A stretch of 7,050 nt of DNA from Coriobacteriales bacterium (GCA_031254255.1 JAIRUT010000128.1:1-7050), one strand, 5' to 3'; shown: positions 1 to 6,317, numbered from the stretch's first letter. Notes: generated by a model from the letters alone, not told the origin. Numbers and translations: made by a program.

Positions 1-362
1 GCCCGTTGACTGGCCAGTGCAGCTAACAAAGGCAGGCAGAGTGCCGCTTGGGAATCCAGTTGTTCGCGTACCAAGACTGACAGATAGACGCCTCCTTCCT
101 GGGAAGACCAATGGCGGCCAAGACGGCCCTTTCCGGCTGTTTGTTTGGAGCTGATGACAAACTGATCATTTGGGCTTATCTGTTTTTTTTGATCTAATGG
201 TGGTTTTGAACCGCCTTGACCTGTCAGCTGCAGGCGACGTCGTAATACCTCGTTGGTCGAGTCGCAGCTCTCCAAAATATCCAAGTCAAAACGCGACAGT
301 TGGGCAGCAGTGAGATCAGCTGCCAGTATTCGCAGCAACTCGGCTTGGTTGAAGGCACTCAT
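1..362 (-). CDS. birA: Biotin-[acetyl-CoA-carboxylase] ligase (BirA), N-terminal part, runs off left edge
   Basis: This enzyme would activate biotin to biotinyl-5'-AMP and attach it to the lysine of carboxyl-carrier domains such as acetyl-CoA carboxylase, in the cytoplasm. Reading from the ATG at 362-360 gives 120 full codons without a stop, up to the window edge. The DSTNE motif is at residues 34-38. The biotin/AMP-binding loop appears as QTAGKGRLGRHW at residues 74-85, matching the GRGRRGR loop of the family, followed by GGVYLSVLV (90-98) and a LPLLAALA helix (110-117). Only about 30 residues precede DSTN, so there is no helix-turn-helix domain. It is therefore a class I, non-repressor BirA. 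It starts 10 nt after the pth stop, as the fourth gene of the operon, with only a weak ribosome binding site. A polar stretch (about residues 47-66) between DSTN and the loop is longer than in E. coli BirA and contains a run of eight A. The family call is confident; the C-terminus is outside the window. Confidence 0.87.
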   Translation of the reverse strand, partial: MSAFNQAELLRILAADLTAAQLSRFDLDILESCDSTNEVLRRRLQLTGQGGSKPPLDQKKQISPNDQFVISSKQTAGKGRLGRHWSSQEGGVYLSVLVREQLDSQAALCLPLLAALASQR

Positions 363-372
363 CTTGGCCCGT

Positions 373-1059
373 TCAGGCCTTGGTGTTGTGTTGGTTCATG
401 GCCTTTAAGACTCCATACTGAACGCAGTCCAAAACAATCGGCACTGCGGCACTTGTCTGGATCTGGAAGTCTGTCAGGGATTGTCCCTGGAGGTGCCGCA
501 ATACGTAATCGCTGGCCTCCATCCGCCCTGGCGGGCGTCCGATGCCAACCCGCAGGCGTGCATAATCGGCGCCCACGCTTTCGCCAATGGAGCGCAGGCC
601 GTTGTGGCCGCCATGTCCGCCACCCTGCTTCAGACGCAGCACATCTTCTGGCAGATCCAGCTCATCGTGAATGACCAGCAAGTCAGAGAGTTCAAAGCCG
701 TAATGCTTGAGCAGGCCTTTGATCGGCTGCCCGCTGACATTCATAAAGCGCAGGGGCTTGGCCAAAATCAACTGATCGCCTTGGAACTTGGCTTCAGCAA
801 CCATGGCATCCGAGATTCGCTTCCAATAGTTGGCATTCAACTCCTTGGCCAAGGCATCAATGGCCATGAAACCAGCATTATGCCGGGTTTCAGTGTATTC
901 CGATCCGGGATTACCAAGGCCAACCAGCAGATGCGGGCCAGGCAAGACAAAAAGGGGGCGGTTCTTTTTTGTCTTGGGGTGCACCTCGCATGTCGACTGC
1001 TTCTTTATCCAAGACAAAAAAGAACCGTCCCCTTTTTGTCTTGCTATTTCGTCGCCCAT
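373..1059 (-). CDS. pth: Peptidyl-tRNA hydrolase with repeat-derived N-terminal extension
   Basis: Pth cleaves the ester bond of peptidyl-tRNAs that drop off ribosomes and so recycles the tRNA in the cytoplasm. Numbered from the ATG at 1059-1057 (228 aa), the catalytic set is intact: N50 in GLGNPG, H60 in TRHNAGF, N107 in RFMNVSG, D132 in VIHDELDLP and N153 in GGHGGHNGLRSI. These correspond to E. coli N10, H20, N68, D93 and N114. The protein is thus about 40 residues longer at the N-terminus than usual (family about 185-200 aa), and the extra part is encoded by the inverted repeat pair at 943-1043. The ATG overlaps the prs stop by one base (TGATG), which favours translational coupling. The alternative is a TTG at 945-943 (residue 39), which would give a normal 190-aa enzyme. 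Neither start has a clear Shine-Dalgarno. The enzyme identity is certain; the start is not. Confidence 0.93.
   Translation of the reverse strand: MGDEIARQKGDGSFLSWIKKQSTCEVHPKTKKNRPLFVLPGPHLLVGLGNPGSEYTETRHNAGFMAIDALAKELNANYWKRISDAMVAEAKFQGDQLILAKPLRFMNVSGQPIKGLLKHYGFELSDLLVIHDELDLPEDVLRLKQGGGHGGHNGLRSIGESVGADYARLRVGIGRPPGRMEASDYVLRHLQGQSLTDFQIQTSAAVPIVLDCVQYGVLKAMNQHNTKA
943..1043. repeat. Pair of inverted 34-bp palindromic repeats at the prs/pth junction
   Basis: Two 34-bp units, 943-976 and 1010-1043, lie in opposite orientation with a 33-nt spacer and match at 33 of 34 positions; the single difference is G at 958 against T at 1028. Each unit is itself bounded by an 11-bp perfect inverted repeat, CAAGACAAAAA and TTTTTGTCTTG, around a 12-nt core (GGGGGCGGTTCT in the first unit, its near complement in the second). 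RNA could form either two short hairpins or one long 34-bp stem. In the pth frame both units are open and encode RQKGDGSFLSW and PKTKKNRPLFVLP. This architecture resembles REP or MITE-type elements. No transposase is present nearby. From memory, similar strings recur in intergenic DNA of some bacteria, but I cannot confirm that here. Confidence 0.9.
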
Positions 1060-2033
1060 CAAAGTTGAAAGTCCGGATCAAAGATCTCGGAAATCGAGGC
1101 CTCATTGAAGACATTGGCAACTGCCCGGGCCAACAAGGGCGCCACCGAGACGACTCGAATTTTCCCAACCTGATATTTTTCAGGGACAGGAGCGGTATCG
1201 CAAATTACAACCTCCTCCAGGTCGGCAGCTTGGAGGCGCTCGAAAGCTGACCCGGAAAAGATGCCATGCGTTGCGCAAACGTATATCTTCGCAGCACCTT
1301 TGCTCTTCAATACAGAAACACCGCTGCTGATGGTGCCGGCGGTGTCGATCATGTCGTCATTTAGAATGCAGGTCTTACCCTTGACGTCGCCGATAACATC
1401 ACCGATCTCGGCAACATTGTGCGCTGGCCTGGTCTTATACATGATTGCCAGGTCAGCATCTAGCAGGTCAGCCAGCTTCTTGGCCGCCTTTGCCCGCCCA
1501 ACATCCGGAGAGACGATGCAGACGTTCTCCAAACCCTTGGCGTTGAAATAGTCAGCAAAAATAGGCAATGCTGTCAGGTGATTGACCGGGGTGTCAAAAA
1601 AGCCTTGGATTTGACCCTGATGAAGGTCGATGGCAATAGTTCGATCAATTCCGGAAACGGTCAGCAGATTGGCTACCAATTTGGCTGTGATCGGCTCGCG
1701 GGAGGCAGATTTCTTGTCCTGGCGAGAGTAACCGTAATGTGTGACCACCGCAGTAACCGTTCTGGCTGAGGCACGCTTGGCTGCGTCAGCCATTATCAGC
1801 AATTCCATCAAAGAATCGTTGGGAGACCCGAAATCAGAGCCGATAACAGACTGGATGATGAAGACATCGCAACCCCTGACGCTCTCCAGATAGCGGGCAT
1901 ATATCTCACCATTGTCAAAAGTCGTCAGCTTGATGTTGCCAAGCTCACAGCCCATAAGCTTGACGATCCTCTCAGCCAACTGTGGATTGGCCCGCCCGCT
2001 GTAGATCCTCAGAGATTTCGTCATACCAACCAT
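1059..2033 (-). CDS. prs: Ribose-phosphate pyrophosphokinase (PRPP synthetase)
   Basis: Transfers pyrophosphate from ATP to ribose 5-phosphate to give PRPP, the precursor of purines, pyrimidines, NAD, histidine and tryptophan. The 324-aa length fits class I bacterial enzymes (about 310-330). Visible motifs are FDNGEIYARYLESVRG (39-54), the RQD of the ATP site (104-106), DLHQGQIQGFFDTP (136-149) carrying the family signature, the loop SPDVGRAKAAKKLA (175-188) and the PRPP-binding NDDMIDTAGTI (225-235). Two oddities: the signature ends in N151 where D is usual, and the QS..PND segment (61-73) looks about four residues longer than in B. subtilis Prs. The ATG at 2033 is chosen over one at 2024 and over an upstream start at 2120 because GAGGAAA lies at 2045-2039. 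The gene begins 13 nt after glmU and its stop overlaps the pth ATG. Confidence 0.96.
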   Translation of the reverse strand: MVGMTKSLRIYSGRANPQLAERIVKLMGCELGNIKLTTFDNGEIYARYLESVRGCDVFIIQSVIGSDFGSPNDSLMELLIMADAAKRASARTVTAVVTHYGYSRQDKKSASREPITAKLVANLLTVSGIDRTIAIDLHQGQIQGFFDTPVNHLTALPIFADYFNAKGLENVCIVSPDVGRAKAAKKLADLLDADLAIMYKTRPAHNVAEIGDVIGDVKGKTCILNDDMIDTAGTISSGVSVLKSKGAAKIYVCATHGIFSGSAFERLQAADLEEVVICDTAPVPEKYQVGKIRVVSVAPLLARAVANVFNEASISEIFDPDFQL

Positions 2034-2038
2034 GCCAG

Positions 2039-2045
2039 TTTCCTC
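2039..2045 (-). promoter_or_regulatory. Shine-Dalgarno of prs
   Basis: On the minus strand GAGGAAA lies in the 13-nt gap between the glmU stop and the ATG at 2033, with GAGG 8 nt before that ATG. This decides the start in favour of 2033 rather than the internal ATG at 2024. Confidence 0.75.
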
Positions 2046-2046
2046 A

Positions 2047-3477
2047 CTATTCCTGCTTCTTTGTCGATTTTTCCGCTTCCGTCTTGGACGTGTTCTTTTG
2101 GCTGCGATTTGACCGATCACGCTTGGCTGCCCAGTCCTTGATGGTTTTTTGCTCGGATCGCTCCAGCGTCAAAGACCCAGCCGGCACTTCCTTGGTGATC
2201 GTTGAGCCCGCACCTATTGTAGCTCCTTCGCCAACGACAACAGGAGCCACAAGCATCGTATCCGAGCCGATAAAAGCGCCATTTTCGATGATTGTCTTGT
2301 ACTTCTTATCACCGTCAAAATTGCAGGTAATAGTACCAGCGCCGATATTCACATCGGAACCAACCGTGGCATCTCCAAGATAGGACAGGTGCGGCACCTT
2401 GCTGCCGATACCGATCACCGAATTCTTGATCTCCACATGTGTGCCGGCCTTGGAGCCAAGCTTCATCAACGTGCCTGGACGCAGATAAGCACGCGGCCCG
2501 CAGTTCACGCCATCCTCCAATTCGCAGGAAATGAGGATGCTCTCATCAATGCGGCAATCCCGGCCAATAATACTGTCTGTGATACGGGTATTCGGTCCGA
2601 TCACACTACCGTGTCCGATAGTGGTGCTGCCAGATAGCATAGTTTGGGGAAGTATTTCCACATCGTTGTCAATCTTGACATCTGCCCCGATCCAAACCGC
2701 GCTCGGATCCAACATGGTCACGCCAGCCAGCATCCATTCAGTATTGATGCGTTCTTGGGCAAGCTTTGTGGCCAGTGCCAACTGACGGCGATCGTTGATT
2801 CCTTGGGCTTCGGACTCTTCAGCCATGCAAGCCACCACGCTCTCCCCGGCTTTGACCAAATATTCGAAAACGTCAGTCAGATAATACTCACCTTTAGCGT
2901 TTGAATTGCCCAGCTTCCCCAAGCTTTCAAGTAGCAGCGGCAAGTCAAAACAGTATGCACCGCTGTTGCAGAGGCAGGAGCGCTTCTCCTCCTCGTTGGC
3001 ATCCTTGTCTTCCACAACGCGCAAGACCTGCCCGGATTCACCGAGAATTACCCGACCGTAACCAGCGGGATTTTGTGCATTGTGAGCCAGCAAACAGACC
3101 GCTGAACCGGTACTTTGCTGGGTCTCGGCCAGCATCCGGATTGTGTCCGACAAAATCAGCGGCGTATCTGCGTTGAGCACAACCAAGGAGGCACCTTTGC
3201 TGGCCAGGTGCTCTAGCTCCACGCGGGTAACCATAATGGCATGCCCGGTACCCAGGCACTCCTCCTGGACAACGACCGTTGTGTCCTCGACCAATGGGAT
3301 AACCTGCTCGCGCTGATAGCCAAGAACCGTGAACACACGCTCTGAGCCAGCAGTCTGTGCCGCATCTATGACCCAGCGTATGAGCGGCTTACCCAGCAAT
3401 TCGTGTACTGGTTTTGCCCGATTGGAAACCATTCGCGTACCCGCCCCCGCTGCCAATATCAATGTTGAAAAAGCCAT
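2047..3477 (-). CDS. glmU: Bifunctional GlmU: GlcN-1-P acetyltransferase / GlcNAc-1-P uridylyltransferase
   Basis: Makes UDP-GlcNAc, the entry precursor of peptidoglycan, in two cytoplasmic steps. The 476-aa product has the N-terminal nucleotidyltransferase domain (about 1-230) with LILAAGAGTRM (6-16), K22, GTGHA (76-80), NADTPLI (102-108, catalytic D104) and N228 in GINDRRQL. A linker helix (about 231-250) is followed by left-handed beta-helix hexapeptide repeats (about 255-430). The acetyltransferase region includes RPGTLMKLGSKAGTHVEIKN (333-352), H363 in PHLSYLGDA and NIGAGTITCNFDG (377-389). H363 has the same number as the catalytic histidine of E. coli GlmU. The last 25 residues are a charged K/S/T/E tail without domain character. 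The ATG at 3477 is preceded by AAGGAG at 3492-3487 with a 9-nt spacer, so the ATG at 3501 is rejected. This is the first gene of the glmU-prs-pth-birA operon. Confidence 0.97.
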   Translation of the reverse strand: MAFSTLILAAGAGTRMVSNRAKPVHELLGKPLIRWVIDAAQTAGSERVFTVLGYQREQVIPLVEDTTVVVQEECLGTGHAIMVTRVELEHLASKGASLVVLNADTPLILSDTIRMLAETQQSTGSAVCLLAHNAQNPAGYGRVILGESGQVLRVVEDKDANEEEKRSCLCNSGAYCFDLPLLLESLGKLGNSNAKGEYYLTDVFEYLVKAGESVVACMAEESEAQGINDRRQLALATKLAQERINTEWMLAGVTMLDPSAVWIGADVKIDNDVEILPQTMLSGSTTIGHGSVIGPNTRITDSIIGRDCRIDESILISCELEDGVNCGPRAYLRPGTLMKLGSKAGTHVEIKNSVIGIGSKVPHLSYLGDATVGSDVNIGAGTITCNFDGDKKYKTIIENGAFIGSDTMLVAPVVVGEGATIGAGSTITKEVPAGSLTLERSEQKTIKDWAAKRDRSNRSQKNTSKTEAEKSTKKQE

Positions 3478-3486
3478 AAAAAGTAT

Positions 3487-3492
3487 CTCCTT
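3487..3492 (-). promoter_or_regulatory. Shine-Dalgarno of glmU
   Basis: Minus-strand AAGGAG, 9 nt before the ATG at 3477. It is the strongest ribosome binding site in the window and fixes the GlmU start at MAFSTLILAAG. Confidence 0.85.
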
Positions 3493-3540
3493 ACATTTCA
3501 CGGATTCCAGTTTATCAGTTAGCGACTATGCAGAAACAGC

Positions 3541-3571
3541 TTGTATCCAGGACTTACGAGTCTGTTACAAT
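3541..3571 (+). promoter_or_regulatory. Promoter of the antiporter gene, extended -10, overlapping an imperfect dyad
   Basis: TACAAT at 3566-3571 is preceded by TG at 3563-3564, giving an extended -10 (TGTTACAAT). TTGTAT at 3541-3546 could be a -35, with a somewhat long 19-nt spacer. A start about 6-7 nt after the -10 falls at 3577-3578, on the antiporter ATG itself. The same stretch is an imperfect dyad: TTGTA (3541-3545) with TACAA (3566-3570), and GACT (3551-3554) with AGTC (3559-3562), their centres one base apart. It could be an operator. I found no convincing minus-strand promoter for glmU in this gap. Confidence 0.5.
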
Positions 3572-3577
3572 TTTTTT

Positions 3578-5926
3578 ATGCAAGCATTTGAAGATATCCT
3601 GATCCTTTTGGCTGCTGTATTAATTTCTAATTTTATCAGTCAGCGTTTTCCGCGGATATCAACGCCTCTTATACAAATTGCCTTGGGGATCTTTTTGGTG
3701 CTTATCCCATTCGTTCCCCTGACTGGAAATCCTTTGGATCCAGAGATATTCATGATCCTCTTTATCGCCCCGCTACTCTTTTATGACACGAGAAAGGCTG
3801 ATAAAGCCGGTTTATGGAGGCTCAGGCGTCCAGTGCTGTCTTTAGCCATCGGTTTGGTCTTTGCCACCTGTCTTGCGGTTGGCTTCATCACCAATTGGCT
3901 GGTGCCTTCAATACCACTGGCAGCAGCTTTAGCTTTTGGTGCCGCGCTTGCTCCCACTGATGTTGTCGCGGTGCTTTCAATGAAAGGCATGGCCTCAATC
4001 TCTGCAGAACAGGATCACCTCCTCGAAGGCGAGGCGCTTCTAAATGATGCGGCTTCGATCGTGGCCTTCCAGTTTGCCATCGCAGCGGTCATGACATCAA
4101 CATTTTCCTTACTCGACGCCGGACTGTCATTTATTCTAATGTTTGTCGGCGGCATTGCCGTCGGTATTGTGCTGATGTTCGTCCGCTCGTTGATCGTACG
4201 CGCTGTTGCTGCCAGCGGTATCGAATCCAGCACTTTCCATGTCCTCTTTGAGATTATCACCCCCTGCTTGGTCTTCCTGGTAGCCGAATGGCTCCATGTC
4301 AGCGGAATCATCGCAGTGGTGGCCGCTGGTATTACATACTCACTCAGGCCCCGCGCCAACTCCCCGGTCTCAGCACGAAACCTGATAGTATCCTCCAGCG
4401 TCTGGTCGGTCGTCACCTTCACAATCAATGGTCTTGTCTTTCTTATGCTCGGCGCTGCGCTACCACAGATCGGCATAGCAATCTTGGAGCGCCATGACAT
4501 AAACTTTAGCTTCCTCGGCCTGAGTATCGTGGCCATTATGGCCTCCATCCTCCTGATACGCTTCATCTGGATCCTGATTATGCATCGTAATGTCAATCTT
4601 GCCTGCGGTGGAGTGGCCATGGCCGGGCATACCATGGAAGAGGCAGCGATTGACACAGACGCTAGTTCGGATACTGACCCGAAGGCTAGTCTAAACGCTA
4701 GTTCAGGTGCCAATCCAACCATCAGCTCAAGTGCAGGTTTCACTGGAATCAGGAACGGCTTGATCTCCAAAGACCGTAAAATGCGGAACGAAGCGCTCAA
4801 AGGACTGCAGAAGAGACGCACGGAAATCCGACGCTTGATCATTCAAGATGAAGCTCAGAAAGCACACGCTGACCCAAACTACTGGAAACTCCATCTATTT
4901 GATGCATTGCAACTGATGTTTGCCGGCCCAAAGGGCGCTATTACATTAGCGTTAATATTTACAATCCCGCTAATTGTGACTGATGGCAGCCCTTTTCCAG
5001 AGCGCAATATAATCCTCTTTGTAGCTGCCGGCGTGATCCTACTCTCACTTCTGCTGACAAATATCGTATTGCCGATAATAAGTCCAAAAAAGGCTGAGAA
5101 GGAAGACCCAGTAGAAGTAGCCAAATCCAGAACTGAGATCTTGCGCAAAGTCATCCATGATCTTTTGGAGTATTCCGAACCAAAAAACAAGGCCGCAACC
5201 GATGAGGTCATCCGCCAGTATTATCTGCGGATCATCCGGCTCAAAAACACCGGCGAGGCAGACAGCGCCGAAGAGCACCAATTGCGCACGCTGGCCCTGA
5301 TCTGGGAGCGTCATCACACCTTGGAGCTGATTCAGGAAAAATACGTCAGCTCATTTGTCGGCACATATTATCTGAGCCAGCTCAGTCGGCGTTTCGCCAG
5401 GCTAGAGCACTCCTCAGGCCTCGTCGAAGGCTGGAAGATGCTCCTCGAGCAGCTCAAGTGGCGCTTCTCCCCGCGCTTCAAGAAGCATGCCGAGCAGGCT
5501 CACATTAATAACCCAGACTACACTCAGGACTACAGTCACCAAAGGGCCCGCAACCAGCTTTTTGCCTTGCAACGGGAGAACACGGAATTCGTTTTAAGCA
5601 AACTGCAAAATCTCGCCAAACGCTACAGCACAATGGACGAGCCACCTATTTCCCCGAACTTAATCAATGATTTCATAGCAGACTTCATCAGACAGCTGGA
5701 ACGCATGGATAGGCGTTTGGCGACTCGCAACAGGGTGCTGCCCACTGTTAGTAAGCTGTTGGACCATGAACAGCTCAAAACCTCGATCACCCGCATGGCC
5801 TTTTCTTGGGAGCGCGAAGCAATTTCGACAGCTCTGCGCGAAGACAAGATATCAAGGGTACTGGCCAAAGAGATGCTGGACAATGTTTCTGCGATGGAAC
5901 TCGACATAGAGGAATTCTTGGAGTAA
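3578..5926 (+). CDS. CPA1-family Na+/H+ antiporter (NhaP/NhaK type) with long cytoplasmic tail
   Basis: A membrane cation/proton exchanger for Na+ and pH homeostasis, 782 aa. Residues 5-335 are mostly hydrophobic, about 11 helices. They hold APTDVVAV (125-132, T127-D128) and LLEGEALLNDAASIVAF (148-164), whose N156-D157 is the CPA1 ion-binding ND motif. GPKGAITLAL (450-459) matches the family GxRGAxxLAL helix, with K452 where R is usual. Two last helices are about 442-467 and 478-503. Between the blocks lies a roughly 100-residue hydrophilic stretch: Ser/Thr/Asp/Asn-rich (359-388), then basic and helical (398-430). Residues 504-782 form a charged helical tail ending in a pattern (WEREAI..AL....IS..LA..M) common at CPA1 C-termini. 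The ATG at 3578 is chosen because hydrophobic sequence begins there; the open frame upstream to 3329 lies antisense to glmU and is not membrane-like. No Shine-Dalgarno is visible. The transported ion is inferred, and K+ is possible. Confidence 0.9.
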   Translation: MQAFEDILILLAAVLISNFISQRFPRISTPLIQIALGIFLVLIPFVPLTGNPLDPEIFMILFIAPLLFYDTRKADKAGLWRLRRPVLSLAIGLVFATCLAVGFITNWLVPSIPLAAALAFGAALAPTDVVAVLSMKGMASISAEQDHLLEGEALLNDAASIVAFQFAIAAVMTSTFSLLDAGLSFILMFVGGIAVGIVLMFVRSLIVRAVAASGIESSTFHVLFEIITPCLVFLVAEWLHVSGIIAVVAAGITYSLRPRANSPVSARNLIVSSSVWSVVTFTINGLVFLMLGAALPQIGIAILERHDINFSFLGLSIVAIMASILLIRFIWILIMHRNVNLACGGVAMAGHTMEEAAIDTDASSDTDPKASLNASSGANPTISSSAGFTGIRNGLISKDRKMRNEALKGLQKRRTEIRRLIIQDEAQKAHADPNYWKLHLFDALQLMFAGPKGAITLALIFTIPLIVTDGSPFPERNIILFVAAGVILLSLLLTNIVLPIISPKKAEKEDPVEVAKSRTEILRKVIHDLLEYSEPKNKAATDEVIRQYYLRIIRLKNTGEADSAEEHQLRTLALIWERHHTLELIQEKYVSSFVGTYYLSQLSRRFARLEHSSGLVEGWKMLLEQLKWRFSPRFKKHAEQAHINNPDYTQDYSHQRARNQLFALQRENTEFVLSKLQNLAKRYSTMDEPPISPNLINDFIADFIRQLERMDRRLATRNRVLPTVSKLLDHEQLKTSITRMAFSWEREAISTALREDKISRVLAKEMLDNVSAMELDIEEFLE

Positions 5927-5990
5927 GGCCGGCAAAGCCAACTAATCGCTGCAGGAGACCTTAACGGATAGCAGCAATCTGCAATGAAGC

Positions 5991-6019
5991 TCGACATTCC
6001 GCGGCACTTAGATTAAACT
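5991..6019 (+). promoter_or_regulatory. Possible promoter of the tRNA-Gln gene
   Basis: TCGACA (5991-5996, 5 of 6 to TTGACA) and TAAACT (6014-6019, 4 of 6 to TATAAT) are separated by exactly 17 nt. Transcription would begin near 6026, about 20 nt before the mature tRNA end, which is plausible for a tRNA precursor. The rest of 5927-6045 shows no clear terminator for the antiporter gene; GCTGC/GCAGC can pair near 5948-5975 but no T run follows. Confidence 0.4.
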
Positions 6020-6045
6020 CTTTTCTTGCAATTATTGCTTCTCGC

Positions 6046-6119
6046 TGGGGCATCGTCCAATGGCAGGACTCTGGTTTTTGGTGCCAGCTATATAGGTTCG
6101 AATCCTGTTGCCCCAGCCA
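6046..6119 (+). tRNA. tRNA-Gln (anticodon UUG), CCA encoded
   Basis: A full cloverleaf of 74 nt can be drawn. The acceptor TGGGGCA (6046-6052) pairs with TGCCCCA (6109-6115), all seven positions. The D stem is GTCC/GGAC (6055-6058, 6066-6069). The anticodon stem CTGGT/GCCAG (6071-6075, 6083-6087) closes with one G-U pair, with loop TTTTGGT at 6076-6082. The T stem ATAGG/CCTGT (6092-6096, 6104-6108) encloses TTCGAAT. Anticodon TTG at 6078-6080 reads CAA, hence glutamine. Discriminator G6116 is followed by genomic CCA at 6117-6119. It stands alone, downstream of the antiporter gene and convergent with the repeat-protein gene. Confidence 0.95.
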
Positions 6120-6172
6120 AATCAAGACTACGAAATTCAGACAATCCCCAAAACTAATTGATGCCATGGCAA

Positions 6173-6199
6173 TGTTGGCGTTGGTATATGTTGCCAACA
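6173..6199. other. Hairpin TGTTGGC/GCCAACA
   Basis: Perfect 7-bp inverted repeat (6173-6179 and 6193-6199) with a 13-nt loop, 53 nt past the tRNA end. Neither strand has a T run after it, so it is not a convincing intrinsic terminator. It might help end tRNA or antiporter transcripts by another route. Confidence 0.4.
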
Positions 6200-6219
6200 A
6201 TAGCTGCTCCTATGGTCAG

Positions 6220-6274
6220 AAAAGACCTACCGCTGCTACCCTGCAAGAGATGTGGGGCAGCAGCGGTGTGGTCT
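6220..6274 (-). terminator. Likely intrinsic terminator of the repeat-protein gene
   Basis: A strong stem pairs ACCGCTGCT (6229-6237) with AGCAGCGGT (6259-6267), nine pairs. It is extended inward by CCC/GGG and outward by AGACC (6223-6227) with GGTCT (6270-6274). Read on the minus strand, the hairpin ends in GGTCTTTTCT, a short T run. It sits about 150 nt past the stop of the minus-strand repeat-protein gene. The T run is modest, and a role on the plus strand is not excluded. Confidence 0.6.
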
Positions 6275-6301
6275 CGCGATCGGTTGCTGGCGGAGTTGTT
6301 G

Positions 6302-6317
6302 GGTTGACAGGTTGACA
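6302..6317. repeat. Two tandem copies of GGTTGACA
   Basis: 8-bp unit at 6302-6309 and 6310-6317, immediately adjacent. It is non-coding and lies between the repeat-protein stop and the terminator hairpin. Confidence 0.8.

Noticed and set aside
943..1043. CRISPR array
   Set aside because: Only two copies, in inverted rather than direct orientation, and no cas genes.
481..1068. 195-residue plus-strand open frame
   Set aside because: Antisense to pth, whose catalytic motifs are intact; no family features in this frame.
911..1168. 85-residue minus-strand frame and similar plus-strand frames across the repeat pair
   Set aside because: They exist only because the palindromic repeat is open in several frames; they overlap prs and pth.
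3329..3577. N-terminal extension of the antiporter frame to 3329
   Set aside because: It overlaps the start of glmU antisense, is not hydrophobic and lies upstream of the extended -10 promoter.
4015..4842. 275-residue minus-strand open frame
   Set aside because: Antisense to the membrane-coding part of the antiporter gene. It is rich in Ser/Arg/Ile as expected from reversed hydrophobic codons and has no recognisable domain.
5961..6200. 79-residue minus-strand open frame containing a QQDSNLYSWH string
   Set aside because: It is a translation of the antisense of the tRNA-Gln gene, a well-known source of false small proteins.
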